Shown: positions 24,040 through 35,055 of the stretch, one piece after another
How the letters are laid out: each line of letters starts with the position of its first letter
Position numbering within the stretch: position 1 is the first letter of the stretch
Source of the DNA: Trametes villosa
Lineage: Eukaryota; Basidiomycota; Agaricomycetes; Polyporales; Polyporaceae
Assembly (NCBI GenBank): GCA_002964805.2
Contig: PUDQ02000066.1
Span: 930,001-994,000, forward strand
Direction: 5' to 3'
DNA: 64,000 nt
The notes under the pieces: generated by a model
The model's database searches: none
What the model was told of the DNA's origin: nothing
The model's input: only the letters and a program-made list of their open reading frames with translations
Translations under genes and position numbers: made by a program

Positions 24040-25550
24040 TCACATAGCCTCTATGCCGAACCAATATCTAACGCGTTCGAAGATCAAGAACGTTAAGATG
24101 GTATGCGTGCCCAGCTATATGCGCACATGTCAACTCGGAGATAGACCGCATATGAACGAGGATAGCTTACCCTCGCCCAGCACATGCCGAAGCCCTTGTA
24201 AAACCCGAAGGGCCCCTCGCGCGCCATGACTTGCTTTATGCAGTCGAACGCACCCTTGAATTCGTGTTTCTTGTCGTTCATCAGTCGTACTTTCACAACG
24301 TCTAAGAACCGGTGTTAGCTATGAGGCCTCGTAGAGGGCTGTGACGGACTCACCAACTGGATTTGAGGTGATCGAGCAGAACAATCTGAAGCACCCGTCA
24401 GCATCCACTTCGGTAGCGCGTTTTCCAGATCCCAGAGACGTACCCAGCGAATGTACTCGCGACCAGGTGCAGCGGTACGCCCTCCTGCATCACGCCCCGT
24501 CTCTTCAGGGTCTGCTTGATCTGGTCGTACGAGCATATCTGCGTCGCTGACAGGACGATGCCCCTTATCGTCGTCGCCTCCACTCCGCGATAAAGCGCGC
24601 CGAGACCTCCCGATAGGGAAGAAACGCCTCTGGACACGGCGAGGGTGGCGCCCTCTTGGTATATGGATGAGAATGCATGCCGCATGTTGCGGTATGGGCT
24701 ACCATCAGGATAATGCGCCTGCATTCGAACTGCGTGGGTATATGTAAGCGAAAAAGTACAAGAATGCGGCCAGCAGCGCTGCACACCTTTGACGAGGTCG
24801 GCGGGATTGGCCAGAGCACTACCGATCGTGGCAGCAATGGTAGCAGCGCTGATCTTCAACGCGAGGCCCTCTCGACTAAGTGCGCCCTTGGATGCCGTAT
24901 GTAATCTGCAGGCACACGTGCATTAGCGAGGATGTCCTTTCGAGGGAGATCTGCGAGAGACGGACTTGTCCTTGAAGTACTCGTAGGTGCCCATGCGAAT
25001 CCCGGAATATACGAGCTCGCGAAGCATGCTCGCTGAAATGCCTCCTGCGAGGCTGCGCACGCCCTCTGTTCGTGCCATCTCGACACCGACGGACAAGAAT
25101 GAGCTTCCGCTCGCCCCAGGAGCTGCGGTGGCTTGTCAGTTATTTGATACGTCAAGAGATGGACACCGGATACGCACTTTGTCGTCGGAGCTGCTGCCGG
25201 ACCTAGACAGTTCATCAGGACATAGACATTAGGCGCTTATGTTCAAGCATGCTCACCTTGACACTAAAGTTACAAAGATAAGACTGACGTTCAGGATGCC
25301 GCTCTAAGCGTATGCGTCTCCGTACTCACATATCTGTCGGGTTGCATATCGCAGATGATACCATGTCTGTGCACAATCGCTCGTCAGTAGCAGCCTACTT
25401 TCACCTCGATGACTGTCCGCACGTACTGCTTAACGCCGCGCCCACGAACTTGAGCGCATACTGCGACTCGCGCGGGACCTCCGCTACCTCCAGCACGGCC
25501 ACCTTCTCCTCGAGGGGGTTTACCGTGATCGTGGCTGGAGCCGCAGCCAT
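24040..25550 (-). CDS. Mitochondrial carrier protein (dicarboxylate/UCP-like)
   Basis: Inner-membrane solute carrier built of three repeats. It starts MAAAPATITVNPLEEKVAVL. Repeat 1 gives CNPTDIVKVRQQLRRQ, assembled from three exons with a 7-nt micro-exon (25257-25263). Repeat 2 follows after LAGGISASMLRELVYSGIRM and gives NPADLVKVRMQAHYPDG. Repeat 3 gives SITSNPVDVVKVRLMNDKK, then GFYKGFGMCWARLGTHTIL. All three carry P-x-D-x-x-K-x-R. The C-terminus FERVRYWFGIEAM stops at 24040-24042. The closest resemblance is to dicarboxylate/uncoupling-type carriers, but the substrate contact residues were not analysed. A short in-frame segment ATLAVSRGVSSLSG in repeat 2 is longer than usual and might hide a tiny intron. 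Confidence 0.88.
25257..25263 (-). other. 7-nt micro-exon in the carrier signature motif
   Basis: The minus-strand TGTCAAG lies between CTTTAG and GTGAGC. Joined to ...GACAGATAT upstream and GTCCGGCAG downstream it gives T-D-I-V-K-V-R-Q-Q. The essential Lys of P-x-D-x-x-K is encoded in these seven bases. Confidence 0.82.
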
Positions 25551-26664
25551 GGTCCTGGGAGCGATAAGGTTGAGGAAGCAGTAATCAGAACAGTGTAGCT
25601 CAGAGATCGTCGCTGGCTGCTACAGAGCGGCGCAGAGAGTAAAGATGGATCCAGGAGCGACTGTCTTGAGGTTAGCTTATATGGGGACAGCGGCTTCGCG
25701 CACTGCGGCCCCTGTGTGCCGGTAGCCCGCCTGCCCGCCGTGCGTCGTCTACGTCCCTGGTGTCAGCGTCAGGCGAGGTCGGGGAGACGAACAGGGTGCG
25801 TGGGGGCGAGTCAAGTGATCGTGGCGGTGGTCCCATGATGGCGTCGCCTCCGCCGCCCTACGGCAGCGCGCCGATTCCATACGTGCTGACCAAAACGCGC
25901 GACATCGGTCGGCAGCCAGGGAGGCAGCAGAAGATATTCGGAGCAGAGATTCGGAATAGGTGCAGAGCGGGAAGATACGAACAATCCGAGGATATTCGGA
26001 AAAGGGAGACATTCCGAATAACATGGCTTCCAGAGCGAATCTTGCGGCAGGCATTACGTCTGAGCACGATGTTCGGCTGCTTCATGTCGGCCTTCGCAGT
26101 CGTACCAGGGTAGGTAGTACCATTGCAGGCAGCGGGGATTACTCAAGAGAGGCGGTGGTGGTTGGAGCAGAAGACAGGCAGAGCTCACCTTAAGTGAACG
26201 CAGGTCGGGATCAAGGTGTCTTAGGCGCCAAATTGCCACGAGGCTCGCATTCTGCCGCCACATGGCGCTCAGTGGCACTCACTCGACTTTGCCCTCCAAT
26301 CTTGTCTACTTACACGCAAGCAAACAGAGAATCCGGCGGACGTCTTACGCAGAGGAAACTACGGCGTATGCGAACTCTTTCCAGGTCGTGAGCCCTTCAC
26401 AGGTTCAGTCATCGCAAGAAAGCGCGGGCGGAAGCCCCAGCAGGTATGTCTCTTTCATTTCATACAAATTGATACAATTACAGATTCTCCGTCATGACTG
26501 ACGCCTTCCCGTCATAGGTTGCATATGGGTGCATACAGTGCATACTGTCACGTCCCTGCCGTGCTCGATGAGCATAGTGATGTCTAAGTCGAACTGCGCT
26601 GAAATCAGCGATATATCCCAACCACGTCATCGAGCATGCGCTTACTCTCGGTTCGGAAGGTAAC
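25551..26664. other. Carrier promoter and 3' flank of the NFKBIL1-like gene
   Basis: No gene seen. It contains an imperfect inverted pair, ATTCGGAAT at 25949-25957 and ATTCCGAAT at 26011-26019, plus two further ATATTCGGA copies at about 25934 and 25993. Their role is unknown. Confidence 0.35.
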
Positions 26665-27615
26665 CTACTGGCTCTCCCTCTCTAGCAGGCCGTTCAGACA
26701 CCGCACAACGATGCCCACGCCCTCTTCGACGGCTTCCCTGTCTTCCTCGTCTACCCGCGCGAGAATACGGCCGAAGCGATCCGGGTGCCACCGCCGCAGG
26801 GCGTTCCGGACCTTCTCCCTCCGCGTCTCCCCGGGGTGCAGCGGCGACAGCACGAACCGCGTCACCTTCGCGGCCGTAACGCCGTCCAGCGATCGCGGAG
26901 GTGAGAACGTCGGCCACGGGATGTCGCAGAACCCGAGCGACTCGGAGGTGCTCGAGAGTTCCGCCCACCGCGCCTCGTACTCGACCTGCGCCGCGCGTTC
27001 CGCCTCCTGGCGTCGGTTCCGCAGCGCCTCGCGCTCGCGCTCCCAGCGCGCCCGCTCCTTCTCCTCCTCCCGCCGCTGCTTCTCGAACGCGGCCCGGTGC
27101 CGCTCGCTCTCGCGCCGGTACGCCTGCAAGCGCTGCATCTCCTCCTCGAGCATCAGCTCCGCCTCGCGCTGCCACCGCCGCATCCGCCGCGCCGACTCCT
27201 CCATCGCGGCGTAGGAGTCGCTATAGTGGACGTCCCCAGCCGAGGGTCGTCTTCGGTGGCCGGACGCAACGACGCGGTACGCAGTTTGCTCGCGCATGGT
27301 GTCGCGCGCCTGCTGCTGTTGGATCCACTGTACGGTCTCGTCGTTCTGCTCGGCCATGTGCGCGAACTGTTGCTCGAGCACCCACGCGTACGTCTTAGCC
27401 ACGTGCTGCCACGGGCTCGCGTCTTCATGCTGGGGGCTGGCTACCGTGCGGGAGCGGCGCATTGCTGGGTGAGCGCGTGGGGTCGAGCTGTGCGATGTCG
27501 ATGCTCGCCCGGAAAACGACGCCCGGTCATCGTAGTACTGCTTCGGTGACTGGTGGTCGTGGCTGTAGTGGTGGTGGTGAGGTTGGTAGTACGCCGTCTC
27601 TGGTGATGCGAGCAT
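26665..27615 (-). CDS. NFKBIL1-like coiled-coil protein
   Basis: A single exon of 316 codons. The N-terminal third is low complexity with a His-rich run (QPHHHHYSHDHQSP). A long charged helix region (about residues 155-225, with AFEKQRREEEKERARWE) predicts a coiled coil. The C-terminal block EKVRNALRRWHPDRFGRILA followed by EEDREAVEEGVGIVVRCLN matches the short J-like element RWHPD(R/K)F found in NF-kappa-B inhibitor-like 1 proteins and widespread fungal relatives. The canonical ankyrin repeats of animal NFKBIL1 are absent. The start at 27613-27615 is chosen because the sequence turns protein-like there; the frame stays open upstream. Function in fungi is not established. Confidence 0.72.
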   Translation of the reverse strand: MLASPETAYYQPHHHHYSHDHQSPKQYYDDRASFSGRASTSHSSTPRAHPAMRRSRTVASPQHEDASPWQHVAKTYAWVLEQQFAHMAEQNDETVQWIQQQQARDTMREQTAYRVVASGHRRRPSAGDVHYSDSYAAMEESARRMRRWQREAELMLEEEMQRLQAYRRESERHRAAFEKQRREEEKERARWEREREALRNRRQEAERAAQVEYEARWAELSSTSESLGFCDIPWPTFSPPRSLDGVTAAKVTRFVLSPLHPGETRREKVRNALRRWHPDRFGRILARVDEEDREAVEEGVGIVVRCLNGLLERESQ

Positions 27616-28763
27616 CGCGATAGTGTGTGGGGAGGACGAAGAGGTAGCAGAGAACGAGGCCGAAAGCGACAGGACGCTGGTAGCGGGCGAGGGGACTAGG
27701 ATGCGGGTGCGTGTATAGCGACCCTGCGCGCGCGAGCCGCACCATATGTACCTCCCCGGAAGACCGGCCGCGAGAGGAAGACCTTTGTGTGCGTTCGCAT
27801 GCGATCGTGTTAGGGGTGCAGCAGCTGCGCGCCTCTGCCTGCCTCCCCGCCTCCTCGTGCCGGAAATGGAGGCTCTCCGGTGTGCGCGGCTCCCCCGCAC
27901 CGACTATCTGAGGTGCCTCGATCCGGCATCGTCGCCTTGTCCGCTCCGTGCTCTCCTTTATGAAGGCGTCCTGGCTGGACGCCGTGTAATGCCGCGCACT
28001 CGCTTTCGGAGGAGGGGGCGGGCGTCCCCGGTGCGTCTGCATTCTCTTCTGAGTCCTCACGCTGATTGCATTGTGCCCGGCGCTTCTGCCGCACAACCCA
28101 GTACCCCTTCCCGAGTGACCCCTTCCCCGGGCCTGCGCGAGATCCACCCTGGAGATAGATCGCGTTGGAGCGAATGGACGCCTTCCCCCGTGTGCCAACC
28201 CAGTGATCCAACCAATGACCAAAGTCCGCACTGCGCGTACGCACCGCCATCCACTCCCTTGACCCGGGCCTCGACGCGGTAGGCGGAGTGCGTTGCGAAC
28301 TGGCAAACAAAGTACCACCGAGCTCTCAGAGATGTCGTAAGATGATGGGTGCAGCCCACGCTCGATCGCGGGCTGGTTATCACGCAGCGCGGGCACGAGG
28401 CTCGCGGCGAAGGCTGCCTCCCAGCCTGCTGGCAGCTGCGTGGCGGTCGACCGTGGGCGACACGGACCTGTGGCGCGCGTCTTCGCTCTTCTCGAGCCCG
28501 GCCATCCGATGACGGTGGAGCGACCGGTGCTGGCATATTGAGGGCGATGGGGCCGACAGGGGAAGGGCGATTGAAGCGTGTGTATAGGATAGACAGCAGA
28601 TATACAAGCACAACAACGCACGTAGAGCTCCAGGTGGTACAGCATTGACATGGTATGGTTTTGTGTAAAGGATTGGAAGGGTACGATACCGCGGTAGGAA
28701 ACTTCAGAATCCAGGATACTCTCTCACCTGCCCAGGTGGAGCGTCCACCTCCAGAACATGGGT
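27616..28763. other. GC-rich spacer with overlapping open frames
   Basis: Several frames on both strands stay open for 180-370 codons (for example 27527-28651 - and 27746-28282 +). This is expected from high GC; none shows a domain or membrane segments. A gene with short exons on the minus strand around 28050-28530 cannot be excluded, but I cannot support it. Confidence 0.35.
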
Positions 28764-30899
28764 TCAGACGGTGGACGCAGGGCGGCCCTTCTGGTCTGTG
28801 GAGACGCTGTCAGGAGTGTCGTCCGTCGCATAGTCCACCGTCTTGTCCACAGTGATCTGCACCTGCGCAAACGGGGGCGTCAGCGACACGCCCACGCCTG
28901 CGCCCGATGTCGTACTCACCCGCGTGCCGAGGTTCAGCTGGTCCGCGTTCTGCACCCAGGATCCCATCAGCTGACACACGGAGAGGCGAAGGGAAGGCGC
29001 CGCACCGAATGGCGCATGGCCCTGCTTGCGAATATCACAGGGAGTCGGTGCCCACTCCCGGAGTGGGACTGCGATTGCGCGAGCAGCGCCTTGCGTGCGT
29101 TCATCCTGCGTACGGCAGCGATGAATTAGGCGTCGTAATGAGCACATCGCAGGCACTATCTCGCTTGTGCGGGGGAGGGGACGTACGAGGCGAGGAACGA
29201 GTTGGCGTAGACTGCAGCGATAGAAGGCCGGATCTCAGCCAGAGAACCCGCGGTGAATCGGAATGAGGTACGCACGCTTGCTGATGGCGAAGTGCAGCCC
29301 GAGATAGATCAGGACATGAGGCTTCACGAGCCACTGCGAAGGGAGGAATAGACGCAGTCAGCGGCGCCTGGCCACGAAACATGCGTCTTTCATAGATGCG
29401 GGGCAGTACTCACGAAGATGAGCGAGACAAGCGTGGTCACTCTGCGTGCGATCCGATTAGCAGGCTGGATAGACGCGCAAGGGCGTGTGCGACGCACGAG
29501 GTGAGTAAACCGTTCTCGACGGTATATAGTGTGACGGAGTCGAGTATGTGATCGAATCTAAGGGCGGAGAGAAGGTGAGCAGCGGGTCCCTCCGCTGCGG
29601 TATTAACGGATAGAGGACCGTACCTCCCGGTGCCGGTACGGTTCCTGCGCAGGTAGTAGCATAGACCGCCGGTGATCAAGAAGTCGACAACGGACGAGAG
29701 GACAAGACCAAGGGTGAATACCCACTGCGGAAGTGGCAAAGGGTAAGAGAGCTGCGAGAATAGACTGACTGCGTGTATGCTTACTCGGAAGTGCTCTCCG
29801 AACTCGTGAAAACTCCCGAGGCGAATCCTACAGTACGGTCCGTGAGCCTTGAGCGCATCGCAAGGGACTAGGGTTCGGGGACGCACAGCTCGACTGTCGT
29901 CACTGCAAGGATCGAAGGGCGTGAGAACACATGCTGAACACCGTTTAGGCGGACGGCTCACCGAAAGCTGCGACTGCACATGCGACCAGCGAATGTCAGT
30001 ATGTGCATGTCAGCAACCGGTGGCCATCACACACCTACGCGGGCCACCGCAAGCATAGCCTAACACAGCTACGGGTCAGCCCGCCGATTACATGAACATG
30101 CGACGAAGACACTCACAATGGGCACCGTCACCCAGTAGTTACCCTTGCTCACTGTGTCGAGTCAGCGATTACTCTAGAACATCGATGTGGATACTGACGT
30201 TTGAAGAGTCGTAGCGCGAAGAATCTTAAGATGTTGAAGTGAGAGAAAGTGAGCAAGAAAAGAGACCAACACTCACAGATGCACGACCACAGTGATGATA
30301 GCCTGCAACACGTTCAGTGAAAGGGAATGAAGTAACCCAGCAAAACCACTCGCAGTAAGAGCTATAGATATCTACCGCAGAGAGCTCAGATATGATAGGA
30401 AGTGGATGCAAGCATCCGACTCACCCCGACGGCCCTGACAGGTTGTGAGAACGGATTTCACTACACACCATGACACCACTCACCAGAAAACGCGGTCCGT
30501 AATCCCAGTGTCCCCAAAGTTCGTCACAAAATACATGTAGTTTGCCGCAGCTATCATCACCGAGTGAAGCAAGTCCAGGATGCTGAAAGAACGATCAGGG
30601 AGCCATTGAATACGAAGAGGTTGCAGTCGCTTACAAGACGCCTCCAACCTAAACGTACGTCAGCGAAGGAAAAACAGACATAACATGGCACATACCTGCA
30701 GCTTGGTTGAACGCTTGTCGTGGCTGAAGAGGCGGAAGTATAGGACAGTCTGCATAGCGACAACGCCAGTCAGACTGCTCGGGAGGTTAGGCGGACGTCA
30801 ACCTAGGCATAGCTTCTGGACGTACCCTGTGCACACCATGCCCCCGAGGATGAGGGCACCCAAGCTCCTCTTGAGATCTGCCTCTGATATCGCGACCAT
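28764..30899 (-). CDS. DUF6534 multi-pass membrane protein
   Basis: Predicted seven-helix membrane protein of the basidiomycete DUF6534 family; function unknown. Many very short exons encode, in order: MVAISEADLKRSLGALILGG; LSGVTALQTVLYFRLF; a 14-nt exon (VGGVF); ILDLLHSVMIAAANYMYF through DRVFW; a 10-nt exon (W-A-V-G); ISIALTAS; AIITVVVHL and LFKLSKGNYWVTVPI. Then come WVFTLGLVLSSVVDFLITGG, the family block DHILDSVTLYTVENGLLTS, and HVLIYLGLHFAISK. The tail ends DQKGRPASTV. The stretch between TAS and AIITV can be read as coding or as an intron. It sits in the same window as a DUF6533 gene, a family with a similar topology. Confidence 0.75.
30425..30434 (-). other. 10-nt micro-exon in the DUF6534 gene
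   Basis: The minus-strand GGCCGTCGGG lies between CTGTCAG and GTGAGT. It completes the Trp of DRVFW and adds A-V-G before ISIALT, matching the usual W-x-x-x-I-x-I-A-L-T pattern of this family as I recall it. Confidence 0.65.
30635..30648 (-). other. 14-nt micro-exon in the DUF6534 gene
   Basis: The minus-strand GTTGGAGGCGTCTT lies between TTTAG and GTAAGC. It links ...TKLQ to FILDLLHSV as V-G-G-V-F with frame intact on both sides. Confidence 0.75.
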
Positions 30900-33288
30900 C
30901 TTCAGCCGTTTTCACCCTGGGGGACGCCGGGCATGCAAGAGGGACGGGTGAAAAGCGAACGCGGGGCGAGTCGTCCGCGCAGACGTAAGTATTTGAGAGA
31001 GGGTACGGGCGCGTGCGCATCCGCGAATCTCGCTGCAATTTACGACCAACTCCGCGCGCGTCCCAAACAGGCTTGAGCTGTCGACGGCTACCCGAGCGGT
31101 CAAGCGGATGGTCCCAGTCTGCACGTCAGATCTGGATCTGGATCATAAAAATCACACATTCGCTTGCCGCCCTGGCCGTTTCGTAGCCCCGCCGCGTCGG
31201 CCATCGTGTTTGAACCGCATGTACCTGCCCGTTCGGGATGGCGACGTCGACGTTTTCCTGGACTGCACAGTTTTTGAGCATGCATAGTTGGCGTTTTCCA
31301 TCGTTAGGTGGGTAGGCTATGTCGGTGCGACGGTGCCACGGAACATATCGTACGAACATCAGCTTCCCCGCATTCGGGACCTCACGAGCGCGGATGAGAG
31401 TTAAAACGGCGGGGTTGGTGTTCAAGGCCTTTGGCGATCTGGGCGTTGTGTTGTCAGGAACGAAAGAAGGCGATAGCGCCCCGCAATTGGTTACCGACGG
31501 GACGTCGAAGAGCATTGACCCCACATAGTGACCGGGAAGATAGCTTGGCCTGGATAGAGAACGTTCACCCATTAAGCTATCGATCGGCATCATCCTCAGC
31601 GCCGGGGCGGCCTTGCCAACTGGCAACAGCCAGACGTCAGCTTGTTCCGAGGACCAATCAGGAGCATGAATGCTCAGAAGACCAAAAAAGCCCACCTTCC
31701 ATGGCCTGGAGACATATGCGACGCATCTTGACGGCGAGGGGCACTGCTTCGAGAATCTCCTATGGGCTTACTGGGTCAGTTCAGCCGGCTACTAGTGCGG
31801 AAAGACATACATACACCCACTCATGCGCAGTGCAGCGTAAATGTACGCGACGATATGTACGAACAACGTCAGAGTCAGAGTACAAATTCGTTGACATGTC
31901 TCAAGTATAGGGGCGTGGCGGGAGTTAGCGCTCATCTTGAACCTGTGGCTGCTCTGATGGATGCGGCCGCCGTCGTTTACGCAGTGGCGTCCAGTGATCT
32001 GCGGGGTCCAGTCGGTTGTGGACCACGACCGGTGAGACAAGCAGGGCCCTTAGCACTCCTCAGAGGACATGTCCGCGCGCAGCTCAGGGCTGTTCGGGAC
32101 GATATCGTGAACTGATACTTGGAGATGATTGAGTTTGCTGCAGCGGCGCACACGCCCTGGGTTCATTGGGCCTACGCCGCGATACAGCCGCAGCCGAATG
32201 CAAGTGTGTCCGGAGGCGCTGAATTGGTTCGTTATATATGGCCATCGAAGAGCACCCATAGCGATACTCAGAATATGCACAATGCGTGCCTCGAAGATGG
32301 CAAGCACGCCCAAATGAGCGTAGCATCGGGCGTTCGGGTACTTGTCAATTGCTGCGACGAGTACCGGTACCTGTTCCTGGCCCAGTGTCAACCTCAGTCT
32401 CTACACCGGTACGCCGAAGCGATGTGAGACGACGGCACACCTGATCGCCCCGGCCATAATGGCACTAAACCGGCTTGTAGGGTTTTCGCCGATGTGGCAT
32501 ACGGTCCACAACGAGTTCCACGGCCTAACACATCTAGCAACTAGTCATCCAGAACTGCAATATAATCTAGCCGAGTGACATAGAGAAGTTGGAGGAGAAG
32601 GACATTGGACAGCGGCCTGAGCGAGTTTTCCTGGTCCAGCGGATAGTTCATTGGCGCCTGCCCTGAAGCAATGTCAGAGGGGGCGCTTAGCTACCTTCAA
32701 GCAAGTTCATCCGAGACGTCGACTCCGATGTACTTGGGGACCGCTTTCTGTGCCTCGAATATGTTGCCTCTTCTTGAGTCAACCACACTACTTAATGCCA
32801 ACCTTCCACTCCCGAGTTGAATCAGACCCCGCTCACTTTATATTGGCGCGATCTGAGACGCCGGTGTCGACGGGGGATACCAAGTAGTAAGTTCCAGCGC
32901 GGGTCCGGTCAACGGTAGTGGAACACATCTATCGCACTCGTCTCAATGCTGGTCTAACCCCTAATTATAGATGCTCTAAGCCTTGTGCATCACTTTGACA
33001 TCCGGAGCCGGACCTTGCGAAGACCCACCGAGCGCGCACGTCGTTGCGTCCGGTCCATCATCGTACACATCCGGGCAGCGTCTATGGCCGGACAGAGAGT
33101 GGTCACGTTCTAACTGGGGACTGCCTAGCAATGTCGGAAGTCTATTCGGGGCTAGCTAGTGTGCTCGCGGTGCGACGGGTCTCCGTATAAAACGACACCG
33201 ACGACTCAGGGGATCCGGAATCGTATCACCGCCAGCACTCTTCGCAGCGTACCTCCCAAGATCTAGAATTCGCAGCGGCTAAACCGAC
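30900..33288. other. Long region without an assignable gene
   Basis: A 189-codon open frame at 31126-31695 (-) has no recognisable domain. Around 32700-32830 (-) the phrase NIFEAQKAVPKYIGVDVS resembles the start of a SAM-methyltransferase motif, but nothing downstream continues it. This may be a decayed methyltransferase or chance. The last 300 nt are the promoter of the gene at 33289. No repeat or transposon ends were found. Confidence 0.3.
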
Positions 33289-34937
33289 ATGAGCTACACC
33301 TTGACAGTCATCGTTAACAGTGCGGATATCGGTCCTCTCAAGGCGGCAGGCTACAAGCTCTGTCTGGCGAAGAAGGTCAACGGGACATTCAATGTTATCT
33401 GGCAGGGTGGCAAGTATGTCATCTCATCCCTGAAGCTGTTATACGCAATGCGATGCTCACAAGGAGTCCAGCTTTCTCTACAGAAACGTCTTCTCCTGGA
33501 GCCCGAAGTATCAAGTGTTCGGTACCGACCAGTTCTCCGGCGGAGCACTAGTACAGGCGGCCACCGAGGTCGTGAACATCCAGTTCGGTGAGCGCTCATC
33601 GTCTCCCCGCTCGCTGCACCTGCTAATGCCGAGCGGCCTCTCATAGGCCAGAAGGCGACATTGGACGTCGATGGCAGCATGCACAACGCCACCGGCACGC
33701 CGAACAAGTCGGGCACGTTCGTCGTCGACAACGCATACGGCAGCATCAACATTGGCGTGAACGGATACCTGAACGGCACCTATGCGCCCATATACGTCTC
33801 TTCGAAGCCCCTTGTGTCCGGCCCCGTCGAGCTCACCCCCGAGGAGGAGGTCCTCGTCTGGTTCGACGCGAGGTTCGTCACGAGCACGATGATTCAGGAC
33901 TCCATCACGAACTCTATAAACGTACGTGCGCCGTGTCCCCGTTCAACGCGCGCACGCTAAATTCTGCCTGCAGATCGATTTCACGCAAATCTCCTCCCGG
34001 TCTATAACCTACGCTTCGACCGCGGGCCAGCCGGGGCGCGGCGCCTGGAGCCTCGATGGTCAACTTGCGCTAGCCAGGACGTACGACGTACGCACCAACC
34101 GCTTCGCGATAGAGAAGCCCTCCCCTGCGCTGCTCGCTAAGATGTCCAGTATTCTTTCCACGCCTAAGAGCGTGCGGGTCGAGCCTGCGTTGGTGAAGGC
34201 TACAGCCGAATTCGAGGCGGGCGCCGGAAGCGATTTCGCGGACTATCTCCGGGTTGCACGGCCAGACTGGGATGTGAGCGGGACGGACTCGACTGTTGCG
34301 GTACATCTTGCGCCAGCGAACGACGGTCCAGACGAGTACGACGCGGTGCGGAGTTGTGAGAACGCCTTTCTAGAAGCATACCGCGGCTTCCAAGGCGAGC
34401 CCTACCAGAAGCTCACCTTCGCGGTCATCACCGCTCCTGAGGGTCGGTGCCTTCCGGCTACTTCGCATCTCTCATCCTCAGCTGACACGTGCGCCCATAG
34501 ACAGCGAGCCTCTCGGAGGAGATCCCACTTTCGCCGTCGCGACGGCCACGGACGTGAGCACCGGCAAGGCCGTGTTCCGCTTCAGCAACATCCCCAACGC
34601 CGACTCGTTTGCAAAGACGACTGCCGGCCAGAGCAGGGGCGGCGTCACCCTCGCGGGTGCGCTGAAGGGCGTCGCTGTGGTCGTGACCGCGTCGTTTGAT
34701 AACCCGACGAGCAACGTGGTGGCGGACCGCGCGGCCGTCAAGAGCTCGCTGGACCAGCGCGTGGCCGCGTGGCAGGCCTTGGATAAGACCAAGTCCCTAG
34801 TCTACCAGGGGTCCCTCATCTGGAGTAGGCGCCCCCCGCTGTTGTCAAGTTGGCCTCGGAATACTGACGCATCCCTCCAGAGGCAGATCCGTGATCCGTG
34901 GACGCTGGGATACCCGCGTGTATATTGGCACGTATGA
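33289..34937 (+). CDS. Conserved-looking protein of unknown function
   Basis: Unrecognised, but clearly coding. It starts MSYTLTVIVNSADIGPLKAAGYKLCLAKKV. Exon 1 probably ends after GGKY (33417), followed by ESSFLYRNVFSWSPKYQVF, then QKATLDVDGSMHNATGTPNK and VDNAYGSINIGVNGYLNGTY. Further exons give IDFTQISSRSITYAST, LAKMSSILSTPKSVRVEP, FAVITAPEDSEPLGGDPTF, ATDVSTGKAVFRFSNIPNAD and the end RDPWTLGYPRVYWHV (TGA at 34935-34937). It has no signal peptide or membrane segment. The N-terminal half is rich in beta-type alternation, reminiscent of a cytosolic beta-sandwich or lectin-like fold. I recall similar openings in other basidiomycete proteins but know no function. It is convergent with the O-methyltransferase. 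Confidence 0.7.
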
Positions 34938-35055
34938 TGGATGGAGAGTTGTGGGTGTGCGTAAAACCTACAGCGAAAATGCTATGCTCCGGTTGTGGTC
35001 CCAGGGAAAGATATTGCAGTGAGAAGAAGCGCATGTCACTGTGCTACCATTCCGC

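Noticed and set aside
24560..24640. Frame-disrupting insertion in carrier repeat 2 (ATLAVSRGVSSLSG)
   Set aside because: It is in frame and followed by the expected GALYRGVEAT. It may be a longer loop or a tiny unspliced intron, not a break.
27527..28651. 374-codon open frame on the minus strand
   Set aside because: It overlaps the start of a well-supported gene, has no domain, and other frames in the same GC-rich DNA are equally open.
31126..31695. 189-codon minus-strand frame as a gene
   Set aside because: No domain, no neighbouring exons with matching phases, and no homologue that I recall. Kept only as a possible remnant.
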